The notes beneath the pieces are model-generated. The model ran no database searches. It was given only the letters and a program-made list of their open reading frames with translations, and was not told where the DNA came from. 64,000 nt of DNA. It comes from Catenaria anguillulae PL171. Its lineage: Eukaryota; Blastocladiomycota; Blastocladiomycetes; Blastocladiales; Catenariaceae. Of the stretch, positions 21,785 through 34,194 are shown piece after piece (positions within the stretch are counted from its first letter, which is position 1; the number at the start of each line of letters is the position of its first letter). Location of the stretch: contig MCFL01000050.1 in assembly GCA_002102555.1 (NCBI GenBank), positions 62,001-126,000 of the forward strand, in the 5' to 3' direction. Both the position numbers and the translations under genes were made by a program.

Positions 21785-24700
21785 TCATCTTCTCGTCTCC
21801 ATGTTCTCGTACCATACAACCAAATCATCGTCACTGCGGCCCTGCAACAGCGGCCCCTTGAGCTTCCAAGGCTCCTTGGCCTCCACGTCCATATGCACCT
21901 GGAGCGTCACGCCGAACGCATTGATGATGAGTGGTGTAAAGAAATCCTCCTCGCCATCGGCAAGCAATAATGGAAACATGCCCTCCTTCACGATGGGAGC
22001 CAACCCTTTGGTAACCGTGAACAACCGTGACCCTTTTTTGTCAAGGAGAATGGCGACGCCGAAATTGATGGGCGACGAGCATGTTGGCTCCACACTGTCC
22101 AAGTCACAACCCTCGCGGACGGCATATCCGCACACCACGATTTGCGCTTGCGCAGTGTCATTTGATCCCACATCGACCAAGCCCGCAACGGATCCATCTT
22201 CAGCAAACATGACGCCAAATGCCGCCTCTGGCGGCGAAACCGAGCGGTTCTGCCCAAAGTACTTGATGAGCGCCGGAATCCATGTGCACCACTGCGCTGA
22301 ATGCTCGACAGCCGTGACGTGGTCATCGAGTGCAAATTGCAGGGCAAGCTCGATTTGACGTGTCGAAACCCACAGCGTGTAGGTCAACCCTTGACGGAAG
22401 CCCACAGCCAGGAGCGGATCCGTGAAGGAAGGCGTCAATTCGGTCTCGTAATAGTTGCGCAGTACCAACTTGGACAGTGCCTTGGGGGTAAGCGGCAGGC
22501 CGTCCACAGTGATGGGAAGGTATTCGCGTCGTGCATCGGTCGAATCCGACGCTGTTGGGATGGGCGAACGAGCATCAGGGTGGCGGATCAGGTCGGAAAT
22601 CGGGGCAGAGCCGAGGGGAATACCAGATGACTCGCGGATAGATTCGGAAAAGTTGGTTTCAATGACGGATCTTGACATTGGATAGATAACGGGGAACCAC
22701 GTTTGGCTACGATCTAGGTTGCTGAAAACGACGCGGAACGGAAGCTGATCCACCCCATAGATAAACTGACCATTGTCAAGATCGAGGATGCAGGTAATGA
22801 AACTGTTGGCCGTTGCGTAGTCGACCGAATTGCGGAACTGGTGCGACGAGCAAAAGCGGGATGATGCATGAGCCGCGTGAGATTCCACGTAGAACAACGG
22901 GGTATGTTGGCGTACCTTTCCCGACTTCCAAGCTGCTGCAACTTCGAAATTGATGACAACCGTCTGCGGTGCTCCCTCGCCGTTGGACGTCGGCTCTTGC
23001 ATGTAGAGGTTCTGGTTCCACACCAATGGTCCAGCATTCGTGGTCCATCCTAGCGTGATGCCGGCTTTCTCGGGAAAAGATACGGTGTAGCAATACTTGC
23101 CTTTGCCCGTCACTCCATGAGAACCGCGAACCTGTTGCTGATGTGCCGAAAAATTGAAGACCTGCAATGAAGAAGATCATGGTTCAGCTTTCGGCTCAGC
23201 ATCACCAAGTGATTGGGGAAGAAGGTCGAAGTAGAGACAGACCGTGCTTCCACGAGCGCATGTTTGGACGCCGCCAGTCATGGATGCCCAATGTACAGAG
23301 TCAACTGTCGAGTTGCGCACAAACACCCGGTTCATGCCCTCGAGCATGGCCAAAGCATCTTTAGACTTGACGGGGTACTTTTGCTCGGCAGCGACTCGGT
23401 AGTGGAACGACAGTGTCTTGTAGTACTGGTCCAAAACCTTCAGAGGAGCTATGCATGTCGGCGACAGACGAGCAGATGATGATCGTAAGTCTCCGTGGGC
23501 AATGTGAATGGCGAAGTGGATGCGTACCTTGAAGCGCAGTTTGGTAAAAGAATCGAATGTTTTGGCCGCGGTTGAACAAGATTCCCGGAAGCAGTGGCAG
23601 GATGTCCAAACAACGAGGACGAAGCAAGTCTGATGATGTGTGGTCAGACATCGCCCCGAATTGACAATGTACGTGTTTGACTAAAATAGAGACCATACCA
23701 AAGTGGGACAAGTGAGACAGAGCGGTGCATGTTGCTGAAACAATCGAGTATATCACGTTGTGCGTTTCGTTGAATGAAATGTAAGCATTGGCCTCATCCA
23801 AGGCATCTGACCACTCGTTACCCACCGAGTCGTTGGTTGCATAGTACAGGTCGAGTGCTCTGGGATTGTCTTGACTGTAGTATGGCCGCTGCTTGGAATC
23901 GAGCACGTTGAGTTCAAGCAGTTGTTTTAGGCAATCGACAGCTTGAAGCAAGCCTCCGTCTTGCTGTTCCACCAGTACTTGGACGACTTGCGGGTTGAGC
24001 GAGCGCAAAAAAGAGTGATGAAACCAGACCAAGGTGCTGACAAGAAGTTCCTCTGCTGCCATGATGCTGTGGTCGTCAACCGGCACGGATTGCTTGCGAA
24101 CCGTTACAAGGATTTCCTTGGTTGCAGAAATGAGCTCGAGAATGGACGAGTGCCAATGAGAGAGCAGCGGAAGATGAAAGGCCGCAACAACCGTGGGAAT
24201 CAACGCCTCATCATAGCAGAGGGCATCGACCACATGGAAAATGATTGGGTAACCACGAAGCGACGGCTCCAGCGCGGAAATTCGAAGAATGTCAAGCAAG
24301 TCTCCTTCACGAATCAAGCGCTCCCGGACTTGCAGCTCGTCGCTCGGTTTTGACACAAAGAGGAACGAGCAAATTGCGGTAAGGAACTCGCGGAAGGCAG
24401 CTGGATCATCGATGGTGGACGCGGCCAAGTCGGGCGCAACCGTTGCGCATTGCTGAATGTACAGGTCTAGGAGCTTTCCGCGCGCGTCTGGATCAAAGGT
24501 GAGAAGGAATGGCATTGCTACTGGTGTAGATTGAACCTGATCGAGGTGATCGTAGCCGAGCTGAATGAAGCCGGTGTCCTTGAGCTGGTCACGAATGTCG
24601 TCAAAGACTATGAACACCCATGGGAATGGTAACGTTAGTTTGAGCGTCGCGACAATAAGTTCATCCGTGAGGCATACATTCTGGATTGGCCGATGTAAGT

Positions 24701-26397
24701 GCGCATTGCAGAGCCCCGAGGAGCTCCAAATTGCTAACGACCGCTTGGTCCGTGACCAGTTGACGCATTCGCCCAGATGAAATCAGTTCTTTTGCCATCG
24801 AGTCTGCCGAGGATGTGAGCCACAGAAAATGATGATCAGTCAACCAACCAGTCACTCTGCTGCGAATGGAAATGATTGCACCGTTGGCGAATAGAATTGT
24901 AGACAGAGACCCGTTTGCCAAGTTGGAAGTACAAAGCGAAAACGAGGAAACGTAGGGATCAAGGAAATCGGCCCCGAGAGATAACAAGTCATCGGCTCGA
25001 GTGTTTGTAATGAACATGAGAACAATGCCCAGGTGCCCAGCTGACACGAGGCACTCTAGGTACGCATGACGAGATCGTTGATGAGGTGTGAGTGTGCGAC
25101 TTTGTGTTCGCGAGAAAGCTGAAGGCTCCTGTGTGATGCGAACCTTGGTCGGACCGCAATAGCTCGACAACCTGCTTTTCGGGGCATCTGGCGGCCCACT
25201 CGCGGAGCAAGTCCAAGTTTGTGTCTTCTTCGTTGATCATGAGAAGGGTAAGAATCTTGAAGTAGTCGTCACGGTGTGAGATATCGAGCGACTTGTTGTT
25301 GATGCCATCCCACAAAATGTTGGCGAATCCCAACGAAAAAACCTCGGTTGCAAAAAGAGGGTTGCTTGTGAGTGAAGTGAGGTAATGAACCGCCGCGGAG
25401 CGGAGGGATTCGGATCCGTGAGCTTCAGAGTCAAAAGCGAGCGACAACATTCCGTCGATGGCGCTGCGGGTCGTGAAACACGGAATCAACAGTTTGGCTG
25501 CGCATGCACGTCAAAAACGTCGATGATATTGATTGATGAGTTGCAAACCTCTTGAGGAGTGCGTTTTCAGATTTCGTACCATCAGAGACAATGTCGGCAA
25601 GGGCCTGTACAATGTTGACCCTCACAGCGGAAAGAGTGACGTCTCCGACAATTCCAAGAACAAATGGAGCAATTTCGGACGTGAATGCAGTCGTTGCTGG
25701 AAATGCAAGACAAGTAAGGTGGATGGGCAACGGTTACAGCAAATGGGGACATGCAACGACATACCGCTGCGGCGGCCTCCGAGCACGAGGGCCCGGAGCA
25801 ATGCGGCTGCGGCCGTAGCGACTGATTTGTGTGGTGTCACCAAACAAGCAGCGAGGGTTTCCAGCTGGCTATCTACATGAACCCAAAAGCAAACAAAGAG
25901 GAGAAGGTCAGCTTCTGAATGGTGACAATGCAAGGAGGGGCAACGTACCGCTCATCAGTGGAACGGTCGGAAAGAAGCGGTAAAGGCTAAGTTTTTCAAG
26001 TTGGTGCAGGAACGTGAGACAGCTGATCAAACGTGTAAGTTTTGGCGAGATTTTGGACAAGGAACTGACCGGCGCAAGTCATCTTCAGTCAAATCGCCAC
26101 ATTTGGGACCGGTGCAGAATAGTTCAATGATGTAGTCCAGCTCCTCCTCTGTTAATACGTTGTTCCGAGTAAGCTTGAGTCTTTGTGAATGCGGGTGCAA
26201 CGGTTGTTGGCGAGAGGCATGCCTGGACGATCAGCGATCGAAAACAACTGCAAAACGTCGGCCACACTTGGTTCAGTGGCGCGAGAGCGCTGTTTGGCTT
26301 GAGCGAGCGATGCGATATGGGTCCTTGCGATGGCAGCGGCGGCGGCAACACCCGCGACGGTGATCAGGGTCAGGGCGGCGCGGTTGGCCCCGGTCAT
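21785..26397 (-). CDS. Anchored alpha-solenoid + SPRY-like protein, copy A
   Basis: Multi-exon gene of unknown function, paralogous to 26841-31477. The ATG at 26397 starts a hydrophobic N-terminal helix (ALTLITVAGVAAAAAIA), a likely signal anchor or organelle-targeting segment, followed by QLFSIADRPGMPL. A long helical, ARM/HEAT-like region then spans about 26160-23440, with blocks FLHQLEKLSLYRFFPTVPL, IVGDVTLSAVRVNIVQALAD, FANILWDGINNKSLDISHRD and FLLTFDPDARGKLLDLY. The segment VDSVHWASMTGGVQT (near 23300) leads into FNFSAHQQQVRGSHGVTGKG and a SPRY-like core (GKYCYTVSF, GITLGWTTNAG, FITCILDLDNGQFIYGVDQL), split by an intron near 22900. A C-terminal domain of about 250 residues ends at 21785. 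Nine or more exons; most internal boundaries were not fixed individually. Confidence 0.75.
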
Positions 26398-26840
26398 GGT
26401 GAATACATATACAACAGTTTGGGTCGATGGCAATGTTGATGAAGAAGCTCCTGAGCATCGGTTGCATGGGTGGTTGATTGATTTCTATATGTAGGCAAGT
26501 GTGAATACAGAACATAAAACAAATGCTGGCGCTGGCGGGAGGATCATGTAAATCGAGAGCCAAGAGAACTTGACTCACTCAAGAAGAGGCTCTTGAGTTA
26601 GCGTTCGACGGCTGCTCGCGGTGTTTTGATCTGATGCAGGCAATCGCCGCGGAGATCATATGAACATCATGCGTGCACACCAGGCCGGGATGAAACGGAC
26701 AAAGCGGAAACGCTGTACATGCATTACTCGCGAAATATGGAATGCATCCTAAATGTATTCAAGATCGAAGTCCAAGAGGAGCCAATACCTTGGACAGTCA
26801 AGAGTGCACACCCCCGAATGAATCAAGCTAATCCGCCTGT
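26398..26840. other. Spacer between tandem paralogues
   Basis: 443 bp holding the 3' end of copy B and the promoter of copy A. No gene recognised. Confidence 0.5.
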
Positions 26841-29800
26841 TCAAGCCTTGCAATTCTCGAACCACGTTTGCAAATCTTCTCGCTTGCGGCCCTGAATGAG
26901 CGGCCCTACAAGTGCCCAAGACTCTGGCGCTTCCAAATCACTGTGCATGTTGAGCGTCACAGAGCGCGCATGGATTAGTAGCGGAGTCATGACGTGACTT
27001 TGGCCAACAAATGCCCATGGGAACATGTCGCTTGCAAACGCCGTGTCCAGGCCCTTGGTCACGGCAAACGACCGGGATCCGCTCTTGTCGGCAACAATAG
27101 CGACACCGAGGTTGATTGGTGAGGAACAAATCGGGTCGAGGTCCTTGAACAAAAATCCGGCACAGCCTTCACGCACGCAATACCCACAAACATTCAATTG
27201 AATCTCGGAAATCGCACTCGAGCTCAGCTCAATAACGTTCGCAACAGCGTCGTTTTCTGGGGTAAACTTGACTCCAAAGCGGTCGGGCATAGTCGCTTCG
27301 TCGTTTTGAAGGAGATGATCGACTACGACTGGAATCCATTTGCGCCACGGGACCGAGTCTTCCACGGGGCCGTCATCTTGAAGAAAGAATTGGACAGCAA
27401 GCTCAATTTGATGTGTCCCAATCCACAGCGTGTAAAAGTTGTCCATTCGGAACCCAGCAGCCAGGACGTGGTTTGTCTGCGACGGCGTCAATTTGGCCTC
27501 GTAATAGTTATGGATTGTCAACTCGGCAACTTGTTCCGAGTCGAGCACGGGGGCGTCATTGCTGGCTATCGGTGCGTAATCATGAACGGCAGCAGCTGGC
27601 TGATCTGCAGCTGGCTGAGGCAAGCGAGCGTCAGGGTGCCGCGTAAGGTCACACGCGGGTGCCAACCCGAGCGGAATGCCGGACACTTCACGCATGGTGT
27701 CATTGAAATCGGTGTCCACGACCGTGTCTGCTTGTGGAAAAAGGACTGGGTACCATGTTTGGCTGCAATCAAGGTTGTCAAAAATGACATGGAACGGCAT
27801 GTCGTTCAGGGCCGCCGTGAACACGCCAGCGTCGAGGTCAAGGACACAGGTGACGACGCTATTGGGAACGGGGGTCATGATAGTGTTGCGATACTGTATA
27901 CAAACAAGTTCAGGTGAATGTTGGAAGCAAAAATCTACGGAGGCTGCAGCGCACATACCTTGCCGGTGTTCCAAGCACAAATGTCATCGTAATCAACGAC
28001 AACCGTCTGCAATTCTCCCTCATCTTGCGCATGCTTGAACAAACACTTGTTCCAAGCCAGTGGCCCGGTATAGGTCGTCCAGCCACATATAATGCCCGAT
28101 TCGTCAGGTGAAAATACAGTGAAGCAATACTTGCCCTTGCCAGTCACGCCGTGCGAGCCCCGAAGCTGTTGTTGGTGCTGTGAAAAGTTGAACACCTATT
28201 GACATGAGGCTCCCGTGCGTGTGAGTCATGCACTGGACCAAGGCTGGGCTTCGCCAGAGAAAACGAATACGTCAAATTGATGGAGTTTCCATACCATGGT
28301 TCCACGAACACTGGTTTGAACGTTCCCTGTCATGGACGCCCAATGCACAGCATCCACGGTTGGGCTGCGAATACACGACCTCTCCAGAGCCTCGACCAAA
28401 AGCAAGTTGGATTTGTTTGCAAACGATGAACAATCGAGTTGTACCACTGTCGAGTAATGTGCGGCAATCCACTCGTAGTAGTGGTCAAACACATCAGAAG
28501 GGGCTAATGGCGGGAGCCGTGAGACAATATCCCAAATCAACAGAGGCGTGCAGGAGGAAGCGTGCACAGTCCAGATGAGTACCTTGCAGTAAGTTGCGGA
28601 AAAATGAATCATTAGAACTTGAGGTGGAAAACAAGAGTGCCGGAACCGTGGGCAAAATTTCCAGGCACTGTGGACGTGTCACATCTACAAGCGTGTACAA
28701 TAGGTAACGTCACCAAGAAGCAGCTTGATGTTGACACAGACGGAAGCAAAATCTGTACCAAAGTCCGCCAACTCGGATAGGACGAGGCACACGCTCCTCA
28801 TTACTGAGGGAAGCAAAGCGCAAGACTCTGTAAACGCGACGTACGCATCAAACTCATGCCACCTAGTTGACCACCCCGACTTGATACAGTGTTGGTTGCG
28901 ATTAAAGTACAAATCCAGCGCCTTTGGCCGGTTCCTGTGCGCAAACGGGTGCTTCTCAGAGTCGAGAATATTCATGTTGAGAAGCTGTTTCAGGCAATCC
29001 AAAATTTGCGACAGCCCAACATCAGGGAGCTCGACCAAGGTGGCAACAACCGGTGGCTTGAGTGCGTGCGAGAACGAATGATGGAACCACGACACAGTGC
29101 TAAAGTACAGTTGGCCGGCCGCGTCCACAGCAGCATTGTCAATCGAGGTTGCTGGTTGCCCTCGCACCGAGTCGAGGACCACCTCGATCGCAGACACGAG
29201 ATCGTTCATGGAGGGGTGTAAATGGGCAAGGAGAGGTCGATGGAATGCATCAACGATCATGGGAACCAAAGACTCGTCCTCACAAAGCGCGCCAGCGAGC
29301 TGATATGTCGCTGGGTAAAACCGAACAGATGGTTCCGATGACGCAAAGCGAAGAATGTCGAGGAGCTTGCCATTCTTGATGAGCCTTTGACGGGTGAAAC
29401 GCGTGTCGCGAGCGGAAGTTTCTGCGAGGAGGCAATAAACTGAATACATGAAGGCCCGCAAGGAGTCAGAATCGATACCCTCGGTGCTTGAGGTCAGCTC
29501 AGCTGCAAGTGCATCAGATTGCTTCACAAATAGGTCGAGGAGCTTTGACCGTGCATCAGGATCAAATGTGAGTAGGAACCGGAGTGCGACTGGCATCGTG
29601 TGTGCGTCGTGCACATTGTCGTACGCCAGCTGAATGAATGGCATTTCCCTGAGAAGCTTTTGGATTGTCGGAATGGCTAGGTATATGCATTGCGAGTGCG
29701 ATGTGATTGAAGTGAAATGTAACACCGAGGAAATATGCGATGGACTCATACTTTGAACATTTGCGCACACGAGGGCGGATTGAATCTTGCCGATATTTTC

Positions 29801-31477
29801 CAAGTTGCTTGCAGCGTCTGGAGTTGAAATAAGCTTGCCAAGTTTGAGAGAGCTCAACAGTTTTCTGGCAAATGCATCTGGGATTGTTTGTGTGAATGTC
29901 CATGGCCCTGCCCCATTGACCGAGAGAACCATAATTCATACCATTTGCGGAGACAAGTGCGCACAATGACAGCGTTGCAAACCTTGACGAGCAAGAATCA
30001 AACGTCGATAGGAAAGCGTCGAAAACATTGTCACCGAGCGATGAGACTGCATCCTCCTTCTGATTGGCGAGGAATTGAAGCGTGATTGCAAAGTATGCTG
30101 CGGAGCGGAGACATTCTATGGCGAATGGGGATAAAGGTCAGGAAACGCTACCAGAAAAAGATGCTGCTGTGTGACAAAGTGGCCAACACATGAAACACCA
30201 ACCATGTCCAGACTGAAGCAGCTCTAGAATGTCCTCCTTTGAGATCACGTCGGCCCATTGATAGGCGAGATCCGACGGCGTGCTATCCTTGACCAACATG
30301 AGATTGCTCAAGAATTGCGCGTAGACGTCTCTCCGCGAAACCTCGAGCGAGCTGTCCATGATTCCATCCCACAGCAAGTTTGCGTAATGCAGTGAGTTAA
30401 ACTCGGGTGAAAAGTGCGGTTGCTGTAACAATGTTGCAAAAAAGTGCAGTGCAGTTGAATGGCGCTGATCAGACTCGCTCGACGATTGATATGCAAGCGG
30501 GAGCACATGGTCGAGGCTGGCCTTGGCCACGAAACAAGGGATCAATTTTTCGGCTGCGCCATCAAACGGGCTGTAAGCACAGCGGTGTCATGCGGCGGTG
30601 AGAGAGGACGCTCAGCGGTGTGCGTACCGTTGGCGACGATGTCAGTAAGCGCGTGAAGCACATTGACTTGGACAAGTGGATGCTTGATTTCGCCAACAAT
30701 GCCAAGCAGGAGGGCACAGAGTCTATGCTCTAAGTCGGCAGAGTCTTGAGGGGATGAACTTGGTCAGGTTGTATCGATCCTCACCGGCCGGTAAATATTG
30801 CCAGGGAGGAGGAAGCAAATGCATCTGTACCTTGCCAACGACTGGCAAGAATCGTAGCACGAAGAAAGGCTGCTGTGCTCACTGCAATGGTTTCATCAGC
30901 GCTTGCCAAGCACGACCCAATAGTCTTGATCTGACAATCTACACATGGCCAACCCGTGTTTTGAGACGTGTTTTGAGACGACCAAGGGCATGCAATACAT
31001 ACCACTCAAATCTGTGACAGCTGAGAAAAAATCGCAAATCCTGACGGCCCATATGTCAATCAAGTTTGCGGTCAGAACCGCAGGTCAGAACGCGAGGATT
31101 GTCACTCGGATGGGAGAGGAAATACGTAATGACCGTACCTGGAGATGGATTCTTGGGACAGGTCGTCGCCATTCGGTCCAGAAGAGAACACTTGGATAAT
31201 AAAATCGATGTTCTCGTCTAGAATAGCCTAGAATGAGTCTTCATCGTCCAACTGAGCGCGATAGCGCGTTCGGAGGCAAGTTGGCGGGCAAACCAGGTTG
31301 ATCGTGGACGCAAAACACCTGACGGATGCTGGCCAAGCTTGGATCGTCGTTGGCAGCTGTTCGAGCATCGGTTGCAGTTGCAGGCGCGAGGCGGGTCGCT
31401 GCGATGGCGGCCGCCGCAGCCGCAGCCATTCCGGCAACAGCAGCCAGCGTCAGCGTCGTCCGAAAGGTGAATGGCAT
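26841..31477 (-). CDS. Anchored alpha-solenoid + SPRY-like protein, copy B
   Basis: Tandem paralogue of copy A in the same orientation and of nearly the same length. The ATG at 31477 starts MPFTFRTTLTLAAVAGMAAA, a hydrophobic Ala-rich helix, then QVFCVHDQPGLP. Solenoid blocks match copy A one for one: YANLLWDGIMDSSLEVSRRD (30400-30330), FLLTFDPDARSKLLDLFVKQ (about 29550), LLDILRFASSEPSVRFYP and WFHHSFSHALKPPVV. The SPRY entry VDAVHWASMTGNVQT is near 28350, then FNFSQHQQQLRGSHGVTGKG (28195) and VTCVLDLDAGVFTAALNDM (27860). The single large 3' frame ends at 26841 (LQTWFENCKA). Intron positions appear shared with copy A, for example within the SPRY core. No catalytic motif is visible, so a protein-protein scaffold is the simplest guess. 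Confidence 0.75.
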
Positions 31478-31824
31478 GGTTGCGGCCGGTGGTGGAGCGA
31501 AGTACTGTTAAACAGATTTTCGAAATAATTTCCATCGGGTGCATGGAAGGATATCGATACATGGCCATTCATCGTTCTCATGTGTCGTTTTGGGCCGGAC
31601 AGCGAATGTCCAGAGGATATTGGTCCCGAAACACGTGTCCATTGAGCCAGAAAAGGCACGCCTAGCTTGGTACATCATGTGGACAATCGGAGACATGTAA
31701 ATGGTGCGTGGGCAATGTGTAGGTATGTATACTTGGTGAATCATCAAGCAAATGCATACAATGTAATAACCAGCACAATTCCGAGGACAAAACAATGAGC
31801 GACTCACCACGTCCTGATTCCAAT
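31478..31824. other. Intergenic, OLA1 3' / copy B promoter
   Basis: 347 bp between the OLA1 stop and the copy B start on the same strand. No gene seen. Confidence 0.5.
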
Positions 31825-33392
31825 TTACTTCTTCTTGGGCGCGGCAATCTGGCCAATTTGCCAGTAAATGATGTCGCCGTCTTGCACCACGTACGTCTTG
31901 CCCTCTTGGCGGTACTTGCCCGCAGCCTTGATGGGCGCCATACTCTTGTTGTCGTTGCACAAGGCCTTGAAGTCGCTGAACGAAACGACCTCACCCTTGA
32001 TGAAAGCCTTTTCGCTATCCAAGATGAAACACGGAAGAGGGTCAATCAAACATCATTTGTCGAAAGCCACGGCCAGCAATGATTCTTGGGAAACGTACAA
32101 ATCCGTGTGAATCACACCGGCTGCAGCGGGTGCCAACGTTCCTCGGCGCACAGTCCACGCACGCACCTCCTTTTCGCCGGCCGTGAGGTAAAAGATGAGA
32201 TCGAGCGAAGCGTAACCGGTCTTGATGATCTTGGGCAGCGCCGACTGAGCACCAGACTCCTTGAGGAATGCCTCGCGGGCCTCGGGATCCTCGCGCTTGT
32301 CCCAAAGCTGCTGCTCAAACTCGACCGAGAAGGGGATCATGGAACCGCCGCCATGCTCTTGGATCCATTGGTGGATCTTGACGAGCCACTTGTTCTTTTT
32401 GCGGAGGTAGTCCTTCATGGTCAGGTTGACGAGGTAGATGATGGGCTTGGTGGTGATGAGGGACAGCTGCGAGGACGAAAAGAATCGAGACAACGCGGAT
32501 GTGTGAGAAGACATGGGCCAGCAAGCAGATTGTGGGTTTGGGGGGAAAACGTACGCGCTCGTTGATGAGGTCAACCTCGGCAGTGGTCCATTCGCCGTTG
32601 CGAACGGGCTTGTTCTCGGAGAGCATCTGCAACCAAAATATAAACAAGGTTAGAAACGAGACATCGCAAGCAAGTTTGAAGGCAACAGACAATCGTACCG
32701 TCTTAAGCTTATCCATGGTCTCCACAAACAAGGGCGAAATCTTCTTGCCCTGGTTCCTCCTGTTTGCCGCCTCCTCGGCCGCAATGGCCTTCTCAACAAT
32801 GTCCAAATCCTTCTTGCACAACTCAAACTGGATCGTCTCCAAATCACGAATCGGGTCCACACTGTCATCAACGTGAATGACATCGTCATTCTCGAACGCA
32901 CGGATCACGTGGAAGATGCCGTCGACGGCCTGGATGTGCGAAAGGAAAGCGTTGCCGAGACCCTGGCCCTCGGACGCGCCACGGATCAGGCCGGCAATGT
33001 CGGTGACCATGAGGTAGGCGGGAATGCACGAGGGCGAGTTCCACAGCTTGACGAGGTAGTCGTAGCGGTCGTCGGGGACGGCGCAGCGGGCCCTGTTGGT
33101 TGCGTTTGGTTGATTGCAAGAATGTATCGCGGCAAGAAGAGTGAGCAATGTGCCGATTGTAAACCAGAGTCAAGAGCATGGTATGTGTACGCAACTCGTT
33201 GGGCTCAATGGTACAGAACGGGTAGTTTTCCGCGGCAGCCGACTGCTCCGTCAATAAGTTGAAGAGGGAAGACTTGCCGACGTTGGGCAGGCCAACCACG
33301 CCCATTTTGAGCGTGTTGCGGACGCGACCGAAACGGGCAGCGTTGGCAATCTCGTTGGACACGGCGGGTGCGGCGGCGGCTTTGGGTGGCAT
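31825..33392 (-). CDS. OLA1: Obg-like ATPase 1 (YchF family)
   Basis: P-loop NTPase of the Obg/YchF group that prefers ATP and associates with ribosomes and stress regulation. Five exons, 33392-33196, 33092-32699, 32626-32555, 32466-32099 and 32014-31825, total 1221 nt (406 aa; family about 395). G1 is [15 protein letters not shown] near residue 35; G3 is [17 protein letters not shown]; the G4 position reads YLVNLT, where YchF proteins have NxxE rather than NKxD, in keeping with ATP use. A helical insert follows G3. The C-terminal TGS domain is split by the last intron ([17 protein letters not shown]) and ends [17 protein letters not shown]. The start ATG begins [14 protein letters not shown]. 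Confidence 0.96.
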
Positions 33393-34194
33393 GGTCAGAT
33401 TCCGATGACGGGAAGTGATCTATTGCCATGGAAACATCCAAACGGTGTGGTGTTAGCATGGAGTGGTAGTTGAATCCATACATAGGCCGGTGCATTTGCC
33501 AACGGCACGGCCTGCATTGTGTAGAATTCATCGAGTGAACGACGTCATTACATGCCTCTGTGTACAGGACAGTACAGTATGTACAGTTCGGTAACTATTA
33601 CTCTGTATCACGACCAAAGTTGGTGAGTGTGTTCAGTGTTGATGCCCACTTGGCGGCGTCTCACTGTGGAGAGTGGCTGGTGATGGCTCAACATTCGTGC
33701 TCACGTGAACCGTCTCCGTGCGATCCTCATGTCCGCTCCATGTCCTTGCGCTGCTCCAGCCTGAAGCACACCATGAAGCGCGCATAGAGAGACAGAGAAC
33801 ATGGAGCAAACATGGATTTCGTATCACACAGACAAGATTGGCTGAGCACTGCACCAGCGGGACATTTGAAGTGAAAACGGCGGGACAAGAATCAATGAAA
33901 CACAATCGAAAAGGATCAATGTGAGAGGGGAGGGGAAGCAATTGCGCATAGGAGGAGAGGGGGCATATGGGTTTTAAGGAGGGAAATCAGCGTGGAAGAG
34001 AAACAGTGTGACAAGCACAATGAGCGAGGAGGACAGATAAATGATGAGAAACACAAAATGACAAAACAAAGCAAAAACACGGCTCTTCACAATTACAATC
34101 AATTACATGATCTTTGTTCGCCTGTTGAAAAAAAAAGTGCTTTTAGGCCGACCAATACCATCCCCTTCCCTGTGCCTTGACCGTATCCACATCC
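33393..34194. other. Intergenic, 800 bp
   Basis: OLA1 promoter on one side and fungalysin 3' flank on the other. An A-rich segment lies near 33990-34140. No gene or RNA recognised. Confidence 0.5.
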
